Counted from the stretch's first letter, positions 11,377 to 47,161 are shown. The stretch is 64,000 nt of DNA from Setophaga petechia (GCA_024362935.1 JANCRA010000030.1:7112096-7176095), one strand, 5' to 3'. Made by a program: numbers and translations. Notes: a model not told the origin generated them from the letters alone.

Positions 11377-12853
11377 GTACGGCCCGTCCCGTCCTGTCCC
11401 GTCCTGTCCTGTCCCATCCCGTCCCATCCCATCCTGTCCTGTCCAGTCCGTCCCATCCCTTGCCGGCGCAGATGCATCCCCGCATCCCGGCTCCGCATCC
11501 CCGCCCCCCATCCCTGTTCCTCCCGCCGCCCGTGCGGGGCTGCCCCGCTCCCGGCTCCGCGATGCTGCTCATCTCTGCGACATCCCTCCCCCATTTCTTA
11601 ATTTTGCCTTCATTGAAGCACGCAGCCCCGCAGCCTGTAGGATAAACTCCGAGCGCGCTCTGGTATTGGCTTGGAGTCAGGAGTGTCTGGGAGCTTTAAT
11701 GAGAACCAAGTGTAAGGCAAGGCTCAGCCACCTGTCCGCGGGATCCCCGGCCAAGCGCTCTGGGCTCCCATTAATCAATGGATCTGCCTCTTGCAAAGTC
11801 TCTTTAGCATGCTGCACCTCTCCCCCAGGGCGATTGCAGAGAGGATTTGGGGACCTGGAAGCCCTCTGGGAATTTTTTCTAAGCCAGACAGCAAAGCAGG
11901 GCTGGTGCTGCCGGCAATTCAGTGATTTCAAAACCGCTACAAAAACCTTGGCGAGGAGGAAAAAAACCAAACAAAAATGAGTAGGAAAGAAGCTCTTTAT
12001 ATTGCAGGTCTGCAGAACTGCCCTCTCTCCCCAGGAGCAGCACCTCTCCCGCCCCCCTGCTTCCCAAAGATACTGCCTAACTGCTTTTCAAGGGAAATTA
12101 GCTTAGGGGAGGATATTTTTTTTTTCTTTTTCCTCACAGACATGAGCTGCTTTGATTGCCTGGAAGCATGATTTCCTGAAACCTGCTCCTTTCTGGCTCT
12201 TGCAGGGAGGTTCACAATAAAACGTATTGTGGTTTTGAGCTGGGTTTTACTTAAGAAAATGCCATTCTGGGTTACTCTCTTTCATGAGGCAGATGGAGAA
12301 AGAGATGAAAGGCTGACACTTGGGATAGTTCATTTCTGCTCTTTAATTGTGGGTCGTGTCTTTTCTACAAGAAAAGGAATCTTCCCTGGGAACCGAGGGG
12401 AATTGGAGTGGAATAAATGAAAAAAGGAGGAATGATGCCTGTTAATTGCATTTTTTTGTTTTTGAAGCTTTTCATCTCATTCTTCCAGGAGCAGTCCTGT
12501 AAATGGGGATATTTAAATGCACTGCTTTTATAGATCCAGGAACACTTCTGGCTACTCACTGTGCTTCGGTGTAAGCCAGGCTCTGTTCCAAGGCAGCCTT
12601 GGAGCAGTGTCAGGTGCAGCCACTGGAAACCAGTGCGAAGTTGTGGTTTGACAGATAAAAACCAAGCTGGGAAGTGAACCTGTACCATATTCATGCTGCT
12701 ATTAATTAAATAAAACTTCAGGCTCAGGTCCCTGCTGGTCTGTCACCAAGCTGAGCAGGAATGCTGGAGCAGAGCTCTGGAACCCAGAAATCTGGTGCTG
12801 GTCATGGGGCTGGGTGGGAGCTGTGCTTAGTGCAGTGTTTGGTTGCTTTCTAG
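11377..12853 (+). other. ADAMTSL2: ADAMTSL2 intron 1
   Basis: It starts with a C-rich pentanucleotide array (11386-11460), leaves the CpG island by about 11,650 and then is ordinary unique-looking DNA. No other gene was recognised. It ends in the acceptor TTTCTAG before 12854. Confidence 0.8.
11386..11460. repeat. GTCCC/GTCCT/ATCCC pentanucleotide array beside exon 1
   Basis: About 14 pentamer units (CGTCC, TGTCC, CATCC variants) begin 9 bp after the exon 1 donor. The minus strand reads as GGGAC/GGGAT runs, a possible G-quadruplex or R-loop substrate on the template strand just downstream of the start site. Confidence 0.9.
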
Positions 12854-12854
12854 G

Positions 12855-38293
<25,439 letters not shown>

Positions 38294-38673
38294 GGCAGGG
38301 CTGCCTGAGCCTGGGCTCCTCCTTCCCCCTGCCCTCACACCCCAAACACTGCTGACAAGGATGCTCTTGGCCTGGTTTGTGTGTCCCCACCGAGGCAGAA
38401 CTCCTCTCCTGGCCGCTGGACGTTGGGAGCCCCCCGGGGTCAGAGCTGTACAGAAATCTTGTATATTTGATTCCCCCCCCAAAATCCAGCTACACCCAAG
38501 GTCCTGTCCTGTTTCTTCCCTCGGTGCAAGGTTGGGGTTGGCAAGGGGAAGGTGTGAACTCTGGGAAGTGCAAGTTTCCCTTCCCAAAATGGGCTTGGTG
38601 CCTCTCTCCTGATTTATCCCAGGGCCTGCAGGCTCTCCTTAGCTGAATTAACATGGTGGGAAGCTGTTTGTTA

Positions 38674-38679
38674 AATAAA
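38674..38679 (+). terminator. ADAMTSL2: Proximal ADAMTSL2 poly(A) signal
   Basis: AATAAA about 380 bp after the stop codon; use relative to the distal site is unknown. Confidence 0.55.
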
Positions 38680-38915
38680 CTCAAGCCCTTTTTTGTAATA
38701 TGTAGGTGTATACTTTTTCAGAGAATTTTATCTTATAATCAAATGTTAGTTTCATAGTCCTTACAACCCCTCCCCGATGCTGACATATTGTATATAATAT
38801 GGAAACATAACTGCACTTTATATCACAAAAAAGACGTGCTCTTTTTTAATATATTTGTTTACAGACAGTGAACTTTATCCATATAATCATTAATTTGTAC
38901 TCATATGTATATTTT

Positions 38916-38921
38916 AATAAA
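38916..38921 (+). terminator. ADAMTSL2: Distal ADAMTSL2 poly(A) signal
   Basis: AATAAA followed within 10-40 bp by TTGTCATATTTATGG and a TTTTGTTTT downstream element. Confidence 0.8.
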
Positions 38922-38945
38922 GTTGTCATATTTATGGTGGTATTT

Positions 38946-39425
38946 TGTTTTATTCTCCAGTTTGTAGTGGAGTGCTGGGAACACTGGAATTGGGGCTGGG
39001 GATTTGCTGGTGCCCAGGGGAGGCAGAGCAGCTTTAAATCCGGAGAATCACAACTACTTGGACAGTGATGGAAGGAAAAGTCCCAACAGTGGGGGGATTT
39101 TGGGACTTTTGGGGGCCCTTTGGGGTTCTGTGGCTTTAGAAGCTGCAGCCCTGAAGCTCCTCAGGGGATTGGGAACAGAGAGACTTCACACAGTGCCAGT
39201 AAGAAAAGGGCCTTTCTGAACTCCCAAGGGGTTGTTGCTCTGTGTTTTTACTGTGTGACACCCAGACAGTGAGCCAAAGGCTCTTTAGCATTCCCCAAAC
39301 TTCTGTGTGCACCCCAAGTGCTGCTGCAACCCTCCCTCAGCAGCAGGGAGCTCCTGAGCCCTTTGCAACCACCCCAAATTTGCAGATGCAGGGGCAAAAA
39401 AAAGAAAACAAACAACAAACCTCAA
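38946..39425. other. Intergenic gap between convergent ADAMTSL2 and FAM163B
   Basis: About 0.5 kb between the two inferred polyadenylation sites. The right end (39396-39420) is A/C-rich on plus, meaning GT/T-rich on minus, suited as the downstream element of the FAM163B poly(A) site. No gene. Confidence 0.6.
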
Positions 39426-39442
39426 AACCCATGTCAAAGTAA

Positions 39443-39458
39443 TTTATTTCTTTTTATT
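39443..39458 (-). terminator. FAM163B: FAM163B poly(A) signals (two AATAAA on minus strand)
   Basis: TTTATT on the plus strand at 39443-39448 and 39453-39458, i.e. two AATAAA on minus about 1.9 kb after the FAM163B stop, followed on minus by a T/GT-rich stretch (39396-39420). I saw no other AATAAA in the interval up to the stop codon. Confidence 0.7.
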
Positions 39459-40718
39459 TTTTTTCTTTTTTTGACTTTTTCCCTCCCCAAATCTGAGATT
39501 CCCAAAGTCCTGTACAACAGATCACCAGGTGAGGGTTAGTGAAAGCCAACCATTTGCTGAATTTCCAAGCTACAAGGGAAAGAAACGAGGAAAAAAAGGA
39601 GGAAAGGAAGGCTGGTAGGAGAAATCACAAAAAACAGGAAGAGAAAGGCTCAAGGCATGGGAACAAACCCCAGTGAGAACTGTACATGGGGGCATGGCCT
39701 GAGTGGCTGCATCCCTCTGGGATGTGCTGGGCCACAGGGACCAAGCCCGGAATATTAAACACGTAGGAAACCAACCCCAGCCCTCCCCACCCCAAACAGA
39801 ACCCCCCCAGAAAGTCAAAGATACTCATTTGCAAAGACTGACTCGTACTTCAAAAGGTTTCCTGTGGAATTAAAAGCCCTCAGTGGTTTGAAGTAAAATA
39901 CCCAGCCAGGCTGCAAACAGTGTCCGTGAGCCCCGGGGGCTGCAGCCATGGCTGCTTCTTCCCAGAACATCTTTAAAAAGGAAAATCAACCTGGAGCACA
40001 GCCCTGAGGCCATCTGAGTCTCTGTGCAGCCAGTCCATCCTTGCCAGCCATCCCCAGGTGATGGTTTTAACCTGAATAATGCCCAGTCCAGGAGAAACAG
40101 GGAGTTCTGTCACATGGAGGGGAGGAACGGAGACAGCCAGGAGAAACCAGAGCAGGAGGCCCCTCAGAGCTGCAATTCCTCTCTTAAATCTCTGAGTAAG
40201 CCCAAGGGCTCCCTTGCAGCACATCTGGTGCAGAGGGACCAGCTCTGAGCCTGCTGCTCCCCCAGGGCTGTCCCTGCTGCATCCAGATGGGACAGAGCTG
40301 GTGCCACAGCCAGGCTGCCCAGCCATGGCAAATGGCTCAATGGAAAATGCAAATTAGAGGTTTTAATTCAATTTAAAAGTGTTTTGACGCTGTCCTGGAT
40401 AGGGGAAAGGTGTCTCTTTTTTAGAAAACCTCTCCCAAACAAATTAATGTAAAAATGTGCATGCAAGGGGTGGGCACACACACAGTGACCCCTGTGCCAT
40501 GAGCCCTCAGCCATAAGCTGTGTGTGGCATCACTTGGAGAAGGGATGCTGATTATCCACAGGGATATTCCTCCATCCCAGGGTGTGCTGTGTGTGATTTC
40601 CATCACTGAGTAATGCAGAGGTTTTACATCCTCAGCCCAGCTCCTTCAGGGGGTCCATGAGGCCACTCTGGGGGGCTCCAGGGACAGGCCCAGCCACCAT
40701 CCTAACCCTGAGGGGATT

Positions 40719-40845
40719 GTGCCTGGCACCTGGGTTTAGTGCCTGGCACCTGGAATTGTGCCTGGCACCTGGGTTTAGTGCCTGGCACCTGGGTTTAGTG
40801 CCTGGCACCTGGAATTGTGCCTGGCACCTGGGATTAGTGCCTGGC
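40719..40845. repeat. FAM163B: 20-bp minisatellite in the FAM163B 3'UTR
   Basis: Seven copies of a 19-20 bp unit, GTGCCTGGCACCTGGGTTTA (alternating with GGAATT). Each unit contains the near-palindrome GTGCC-T-GGCAC, so the RNA could form a series of short stems. Confidence 0.92.
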
Positions 40846-41391
40846 TGGGGCAGTGGGATGGGCTGGGGATGGTGCAGGGCTCACACCCACAGCCACCCCC
40901 ATGGCTGCAGCAGGGAGCAGCACAGCACAGGCTGGCAGAAGGGTGGGCAGTGACATTTTGGGGTGGCTGACTGTATCCTGGAGCCCTCAGGTCACGCCAG
41001 CAGCTGCTGCTGACCTGCAGCACGTTTTCAGCCGTTTTCAGCCACCCATGAGCCCCATCATTTGCTCATCACCCCTGGCCAAATGGTGAGGAGGGGCAGC
41101 TCCTCCATAGAAAAGGATGCTCAATATCAAAATCCTCTTTATAAAAGAAAAAAGCAAACTCTGCAGAGCTGGGAAACCTCTCATTCCAGCTGCACCCCTA
41201 CACTCCTCACTTGAGTTTGCTCTGCTCCCCCTTTATACCGCCAGCCCGAAATACATTCACCTTTTTTTCACTTCATTTTTTTTGCTGTTTTGTTTTGTTT
41301 TTTCCCTATTCAAAACTCCTCCACGAACTCCAACCAGTCCTCCCCGCTGCTGCTGTCCAAAGCCCTCGGGGCTGGGTGGGGAGGCAGCACC

Positions 41392-41943
41392 TCACACATC
41401 GGTGCTGATGCTGCGGCTGCGGGAGAACGCCTCCCGCATGGCCGAGAGCCGGTTGGGGTTGAGCGCCTGCAGGTTGGACACGGGCAGCGCCAGGTCCTCC
41501 TGGCTCACCGTCTTGTAGCTCACCCTGTCCCCCCCGTTGTGCAGATCCTCGGGGGGCTCCTGCAGGAAGAAGGTGGGGGGCTCCTGCAGGAAGGAGGTGG
41601 GGGGCTCCTGGAGGAAAGATGTGGTGGGCTCTTGGAGGAAGGAGGTTGGGGGTTCTTGGAGGAAAGAGGTTGGGGGCTCTTGGAGGAAGGATGTGGGGGG
41701 CTCCTGGAGGAAGGAGGTGGGGGGTTCTTGGAGGAAGGAGGTGGGGGGCTCGTAGGGAGTGCAGCTGGGGCAGCTGGGCCGGCTCTGGGCTGGTTTTTTG
41801 GCGAAGGGGGATGAGGAGTAGAGCGAGGGGCCGTTGGTCAGCACTACGTTGCGGTTGCAGTGCAGCGGAGGGATGTGCGAGTGCACGGCGAAGTCGGGCT
41901 CCTCCTCGTCCTCCTCGGATTCATCCTTCTTGCAGCAGTAGTA
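41392..41943 (-). CDS. FAM163B: FAM163B second coding exon (cytoplasmic tail)
   Basis: Residues 32-214. Acidic cluster ESEEDEEEPDF, then HSHIPPLHCNRNVVLTNGP, the eight-unit repeat, and the Ser/Arg-rich conserved C-terminus. Open throughout, despite the tandem repeat, because the unit is 24 bp. Confidence 0.96.
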   Translation of the reverse strand, partial: YYCCKKDESEEDEEEPDFAVHSHIPPLHCNRNVVLTNGPSLYSSSPFAKKPAQSRPSCPSCTPYEPPTSFLQEPPTSFLQEPPTSFLQEPPTSFLQEPPTSFLQEPTTSFLQEPPTSFLQEPPTFFLQEPPEDLHNGGDRVSYKTVSQEDLALPVSNLQALNPNRLSAMREAFSRSRSISTDV

Positions 41944-42117
41944 CTGAAAAGGGAGGGGCTCAGCTGGCACCCCCAAAGCTGCCAGGCCATCAGCCCTCTC
42001 CGCTGAGGCACCCCCCGGCCTTACCTGGAGCCTACAGTAGCAGAGGACGGCGATGATACAGAGTAAAATGACAGTCGCTAAAATTCCACCTGTGATGACC
42101 ACGGTCCCGGCTGTCAT
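41392..42117 (-). CDS. FAM163B: FAM163B, complete coding sequence, two coding exons, 214 residues
   Basis: FAM163B is a small, poorly characterised, neural-enriched single-pass membrane protein. Exons on minus: 42117-42025 (residues 1-31) and 41943-41392 (residues 32-214, stop TGA at 41394-41392), joined in phase 0 by an 81-bp intron with donor CAG|GTAAGG and acceptor TTTTCAG. The N-terminus MTAGTVVITGGILATVILLC continues into a membrane segment (about 5-28) that matches human, then a Cys/Lys patch YYCCKKDESEEDEEEPDFAV and the conserved C-terminus LQALNPNRLSAMREAF, SRSRSISTDV. Human is about 166 residues; the excess is mostly an in-frame octapeptide array (residues 96-159). It is convergent with ADAMTSL2, as on human 9q34. 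Function and partners are unknown. Confidence 0.96.
   Translation of the reverse strand: MTAGTVVITGGILATVILLCIIAVLCYCRLQVRPGGASAERADGLAALGVPAEPLPFQYYCCKKDESEEDEEEPDFAVHSHIPPLHCNRNVVLTNGPSLYSSSPFAKKPAQSRPSCPSCTPYEPPTSFLQEPPTSFLQEPPTSFLQEPPTSFLQEPPTSFLQEPTTSFLQEPPTSFLQEPPTFFLQEPPEDLHNGGDRVSYKTVSQEDLALPVSNLQALNPNRLSAMREAFSRSRSISTDV
41560..41751 (-). repeat. FAM163B: In-frame 24-bp coding minisatellite, eight EPPTSFLQ-type units in FAM163B
   Basis: Exactly 192 bp, eight 24-bp units without indels, encoding residues 96-159. Order N- to C-terminal: five EPPTSFLQ, one EPTTSFLQ, one EPPTSFLQ, one EPPTFFLQ, then EPPEDL. The last unit matches the single human EPPTFFLQEPPE segment, so it is likely the ancestral copy. 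Synonymous variation exists among the units. Confidence 0.97.
41944..42024 (-). other. FAM163B: FAM163B intron 2 (81 bp)
   Basis: Short phase-0 intron. It happens to be open in frame (27 codons, no stop), so reading through it would also give a protein; conservation of the flanking LQ|YYCC junction with human supports splicing. Confidence 0.9.
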
Positions 42118-42140
42118 CCGCCCTCTTCTCCATTAACAGC
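42025..42140 (-). CDS. FAM163B: FAM163B first coding exon with 23 nt of leader
   Basis: Acceptor TTTTGCAG before 42140; ATG at 42117-42115. An upstream, out-of-frame ATG (42133-42131) opens a 33-codon frame overlapping the start and ending at a TAG inside this exon. The main ATG has C at -3 and A at +4, a weak context; the protein start is supported by near-identity with human. Confidence 0.9.
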
Positions 42141-42830
42141 CTGCAAAACGGAGTGCAAGGGGTGAGGGGATGGGCTGCAGAGCCCCAAAATCTCTGCTTA
42201 CCCCACTTTGAAGCACGTTAAAAAGCAGGAGGGCTCTGAAGGGCACAATCAGGATCCACTGGGTACCCGTGGGAAGTCACCAAGGAGTCCCCAAAAATGC
42301 CACCTTGCAGGTGTAAGGGTTAAAAAAAATTCATGATGAGTCCTAAGCAGCTCTGGGGTCACATCAGGAGGGAGAGCCAAGGGAAATAACACCAGGCACC
42401 AAGGGCACTCTCCCAGCTCCTACCTGGTGGCAGAAAGCTCCAGTGATAGGAGAAGGAGCTTTGCCATAAGGATTTCTGATCTGCACTCATTTTTCTCTGA
42501 GCCTCTAATCCATTTTCCCCATGAACACAATGTGGTATTTTAATTTGGAATAACCTCAGCTGCTAAGTGAGCCTTTAATGACTGCAGGGAGCGGGGTGCT
42601 GCCCTCCCTGAGAGCAGGACCTGTCTGAGGCACCAGGATCCTCCACTTCACCACGGCCAAGCCACAGTGTTGGGGGGCTCTGTGGGCACCCCAGGATGAT
42701 GTTTGACAGCCCCAGGTGAGCTGTCAGTGGACATCACAGAGATGCTGTGGCTCAGCTTGTGTTTTGGGGTACCACCAGCACTCTTCTCTCCTTGGAACAC
42801 CCCCTGGGACAGCCCAGGGAGCAGCAGAAG

Positions 42831-42879
<49 letters not shown>
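42831..42879. repeat. (GTCCCT)8 hexanucleotide microsatellite
   Basis: Eight uninterrupted hexamers, within the FAM163B intron. Confidence 0.97.
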
Positions 42880-43035
42880 GGCTCTCCAGATGTTGTGTAT
42901 CATGCACAGCATGAGCCCTGCAACATCAGCAGGGTCTTGCTCTCAGCATCCCTGCCTTGAATGCTCACAGGGGGCCTCAAGTTCCTCTCCACCCCAGGAG
43001 CAGACACAGATTTTGCCCCAGGAAGGATGCTGGGC

Positions 43036-43370
43036 AGACAGGGTACCAGCCTGCTCACACCTGCCAGCAGCCACGAGACACTGGCACTAAAACTGGCACA
43101 AATAAAGCTCCAGCAACATTTTAGTTCGGGCTGGGAACAGCAGGAGAGACATAAATTAAGGGAGAAATCCTACCCTGACCACCTACTCTCCAAGTGCTTT
43201 AACAAAGCTGGCTCCCAGCTCGTGCTATCAGGTTAAACCAAAAACCAGCCACCCCAGCCCCAAATTACTTCAGCACCCGAGGAAAAGCAACTGTATCTGT
43301 CAGGGATTTAACCTGCTTCCAAAGCAAACAAACCTGGGCCATATTTTCAGGCACTTAATGTCCTGCTAAA
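43036..43370. repeat. Duplicated block, copy B (partner at 37843-38153)
   Basis: 335 bp, direct orientation to copy A, 5.2 kb away. It carries an extra 24 bp (CTGGCTCCCAGCTCGTGCTA and four more bases) after TTTAACAAAG. It lies about 0.9 kb upstream, on the minus strand, of the FAM163B start exon. Confidence 0.95.
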
Positions 43371-44774
43371 GTTGGGTGAGTGCTGAATGGATAAAGCAGC
43401 ATCACGTTTTATGGTGCTGCTGAGCAGCTCGGGAGGAGGGAAGGGAATTCACACCCCTCTCACACCCCACAGCCATGGGGCAAGAGCTGGGCCAAATCCT
43501 GCCCTCATTCCTCGGGGAAAACGCTCTGAGGAGGCTCAGGGGGAGCAGCAGAGCCACGGGAAGGGTTTGCAAACGATGCATCAGTGATGTAGAAACTCTG
43601 GCTGCTGTTTAAAGAGGGATGAAGGTGCCTGGCTGGGCCAGCTGCCAGATGGAAATGCCCATCCCTGGGCCCTTTGCTGCTCCCATTTGCAATCCCCTGG
43701 AGTCAGGGGCAGGGGGAGCAGGATCGGGGCAGGAACCTGGCTCTGGGGTGGCCACTCAACCCTGCAGGACCTGGAGGATGGGAGCTGCACCCATCACAGA
43801 GCATCAGCATCTCCCTGCTGGCCCGAGATGGGAGGTGGCAGGCAGAGCTCTGCCAGGGAGGGCTCTCTGGCTCTTCCACCCATTAATTAAAGCCCCGGGG
43901 CACAAGCCAGGGCTGCAGGAGCCGATTTCCCTGGTTCCTGTCCAGCCTCGCCCAGCCAGACGTGGCATCGCAGCCACTGCTCCCTCCGGAGCTGGACCAT
44001 TTGCATTTCTGCCTTTCCCCCTCCCCAAACATACTTCTCTGATTAAAGTTGCATACCTGGAAGCTTGAAACCCTCCAGCGTGCAAAGGGGGAGGAAAGCA
44101 GAGCATGTGGAGGCCCATAAGCTGAACAATTCCTGTCTAGACCTCCTTTTTACATTTGTTCCTAATTTCACGCTCCACAGGCTCCCAGATTCATATATTT
44201 AGCAATAAATATCCTGGTAAAAGGAAGTGCTTTGCAGCTCTGCTGTGGTCTTGGAGAAGGTATGCAGGAGCCCTGCTCTGAGGAGCACAGGCAGGGAGAC
44301 TCAATCCCAGGAGAGCTCAGCTCCTTCCTCCAGCTTGAGGAGCCCTCCAGCTCCCAAGGATGCCTGAACCCATCCAAACTCAGCCCCCAGCACATCACCC
44401 ATCCCTGGCAGACAGCAGGAAGGGGCTGCAGGGGGCTGTAGCCCCATACAGGCTGTTTGCCCCCAGCCCAGCAGCCCCAAATTTGCTGCAGGAAGGGGGT
44501 CCCCAGTGCCATGGGGTGATAGTGGCCCTGGGGGAACTGGGAGCACACAGGGCTTGATGCAAAACTTCTCCTTCCTCAGAGTGAAAAGGACAGGCTGTGC
44601 TGCTACAAACCAAAACAAATTCACAGTTCCCAGATGCAGGTCGTGCAGGAGCTGTTTGGTTTTAGACACAGCCCTGTGCCACCTGCCTGCTTTTGCATGT
44701 CCCTGCCATAGCTGAGGATGTGGATTTTGAGGTTGAGCTGTTCACTAAGGGCTGGATCTGCCTCACCTCTGATG
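43371..44774. other. FAM163B intron 1, unique-looking stretch
   Basis: No repeat family, exon or RNA gene recognised. Confidence 0.5.
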
Positions 44775-45028
44775 TGTTAAAAAAAACACAAACTGGACAT
44801 GGCATTTGGTGCTACAGTCTGGTTGAGGTGTTAGGGCATAGGTTGGACTCAATGATCTTAGAGGTCTCTTCCAACCTCATTATTCTGTGAATCTGTGGCT
44901 CTGTGATCTGTGATTCTGGCATTCTGTGATCTGTGACTCTGTGATTCTGGGATTCTGTGATCTGTAATTCTGTGATCTGTGATTCTGTGATCTGTGACAC
45001 TGTGATTCTGTGATTCTGTGATTCCTGC
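44775..45028 (+). mobile_element. CR1-like LINE 3' end with expanded ATTCTGTG-type tail
   Basis: Contains GTTGAGGTGTTAGGGCATAG, GTTGGACTCAATGATCTTAG, AGGTCTCTTCCAACCT, followed by ~140 bp of degenerate (ATTCTGTG)n/(ATCTGTG)n. CR1 elements end in such octamer repeats; this tail is unusually long. Confidence 0.8.
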
Positions 45029-47161
45029 CTCCCCTTGGGCACTGCCACGAGGAGCTGCCCAACCCAGGGGCTGGGGGAAGCTTCTCCTGAGCAACACTGA
45101 ATGGGAGAGGAAGGGCTGGGGTGAGAAATCATCCTCTTTCCACCTCCCCAGCACCTTGAACATGGCCCCTGGACCACCAGGGGTGCCCAGTGTCGGGAGA
45201 GGCTGCTCACAGCTGTGCCTGGCTCTGTGCAGCCTCTGGGGAGGGCTGCGTGGGAGGAAGGCTTCCGAGCAGCTGGGGGGGCTGAGCTCAGCCCAAACCA
45301 AGGCTCCAGCAAATACCTGGCTCTGGAAAGCTGAGCTCCAGGTCCAGGGACTCATGTGGAGTGACCTGATCCTGCTGCTGAAGCTGGAGTGGGAAGGAGA
45401 CCTGGGGATGGAAAAGGAAACTGCTCCCAGGTTCCTCTGAGCACCCAGTTGAGCCATCTTGCAGGAATTGAGAATAATCTTCTGGACAATTAAATAAATG
45501 AGGCTTTCAGCTGTCCCATGCCACCCCAACTCCTGTCTGCAGGGTAATAAAGTAATTTCAAAGAGTTTTGCACCAGCTGGAAGTGCTGCCATGGCAAGTG
45601 GTTAAAATAAAGTGTCCCTCGGTATTGCCACTGCATCCCCAGCAGCCCGGGGAGCCAGAGGCAGCACAGCCCTGGAATTGCCCCCATTCACCTGTCTCCA
45701 GGAGCTGGAGATTCAGACAAAACAGCCAGACTGGGTACAAAATTCCAACTGGCAGCACAGATAGGAGTGCTGGCAGGATTGATCCTGCCTGGTGCCCAGC
45801 CCTGGGGCAGGCAGGAGCTGAGAGCCCAGCCTGGTGAACACAAACACAGAAACACCCCCTGAGCCCGGGACTGCAGGGAGTTGAGAGCCCACCTTGGACA
45901 AACAGACACAGAAACACCTCCTGCTCCAGGGAATGGGGAACAGAATCACCTCCTGCTCCCTGTGGTGAACAGACACAGAAATCCCCCAGCTCCAGGGACA
46001 CTCAGCTCAACCCTCAGTGTGAGACCCTGCCCCTGGCTCACAGACTGTGCAGGGGAACGGGGCTCAGCTCTGCCCTGTGCTTCCAAACAGCCAAGATGGA
46101 GAAAGGAAAGGAGACAAAAAAAAGGAAAACATCCATCCCAGCCTCGGCAGGGAGCAGGGGAGGCCAGCACCGTGTCCTGGAGTGACACCACCCTGCCTGT
46201 CCCAGCTCTGCTGTGCACGAGCACATCCCTGGCTCTGCTCTGGGCTTGGACAAGCTGTTTGTGCACCGAGTCCTCCAGCACCAGGGAAGGGCCTCTGAGG
46301 GGGGACTGAGCCCAGCACAGCCTCCAGTCTGACCAGGGCAAAGATCCAAGGGAAGGACCTCAATGAGGGGGTGATGGGCTTGGGGAGATTTAATTTCTGT
46401 GTGGAAAGTGGGTGTTGAGCAGCTGTGTGGGGCGGATGAGCCTGAGCCTGTGTGCTGCAGCACTGCAGGTCCTGCCCTGGGTGGGCAATGCAGCCAATTC
46501 CCAGCTCATCCACCTGCCACCAATGCTGGCACTCACACTGCTGGTCAGGCCCTGCCTCAGAAGGAAGAAAAAGAGCTCAGTATGATACCAGGGAAAAAAA
46601 ATGTGAGCAATGCTGGCTGCTCCAGATGCCACTGGGCCTTGCTGCTTTCTGTCCCAGAGCTGGGTGCAGTCAGCATTCAGGATCTTTAATCAGAACAAAA
46701 AATCCCACTGTAAAAAAGTGTCCAGGGCAGAGCAGGCTGGATCTGAGCCCTTGATGCTGTAAATTCAGGGTAAGTCTGGCTTACACTCCTCTGTGTTCAC
46801 CCTGGAGCTCTGTAAGTGCCACAAAGGCAAACACCAGAGAGCATTGGTGTGAAGGAGCTGCCACCAGCCTGGGAGGGGGGAAAGCTGCAAATAAACCATG
46901 AGCCAGCACCAGTTTGGTGGCAAATCCAGCCTTCCTCGTGCATTTCCCCCAGTTCCTGTAATCCTACCCAGTCAATGAATGAGAGCTGGGCTCTGGGAAC
47001 AGCCAGGCAAGGTGCCAGCAGGAGCCTTTGCATCACCAGAGCCAGAGGGCAGGGCAGCTGCCAGAAACACAGGCAGGAACAGAATGTGGCTTGTCAGATG
47101 AAAAACACTTCAACCAGAAGGCCTGCACCAGTCCTGTGGGCTCCCTGTCCCCTCCTGAGGG
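45029..47161. other. FAM163B intron 1, mostly unique-looking
   Basis: Minor internal repetition near 45,840-45,990 (three CAGAAACACC/CAGAAATCCC blocks). No exon or RNA gene recognised. Confidence 0.5.

Larger units (their letters stand above)
38294..38945 (+). other. ADAMTSL2: ADAMTSL2 3' untranslated region
   Basis: Begins GC-rich and becomes A/T-rich. Two AATAAA signals, at 38674-38679 and 38916-38921; the distal one is followed by a GT/T-rich stretch and is likely the main end, the proximal one an alternative. Confidence 0.8.
39426..41391 (-). other. FAM163B: FAM163B 3' untranslated region
   Basis: About 1.96 kb from the stop codon to the inferred poly(A) site. It contains a 20-bp minisatellite (40719-40845). 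No other transcript unit recognised. Confidence 0.65.

Noticed and set aside
10625..11572. 315-codon minus-strand frame across the ADAMTSL2 promoter
   Set aside because: GC-rich CpG-island DNA has few stops; it covers promoter repeats and there is no recognisable domain.
41537..41755. Repetitive Arg/Gly/Ser-rich frame on the plus strand
   Set aside because: Antisense shadow of the FAM163B octapeptide array.
41944..42024. Treating FAM163B as one uninterrupted 241-codon frame
   Set aside because: The 81-bp segment is open but has good splice sites, and removing it restores the human-like LQ|YYCCKK junction.
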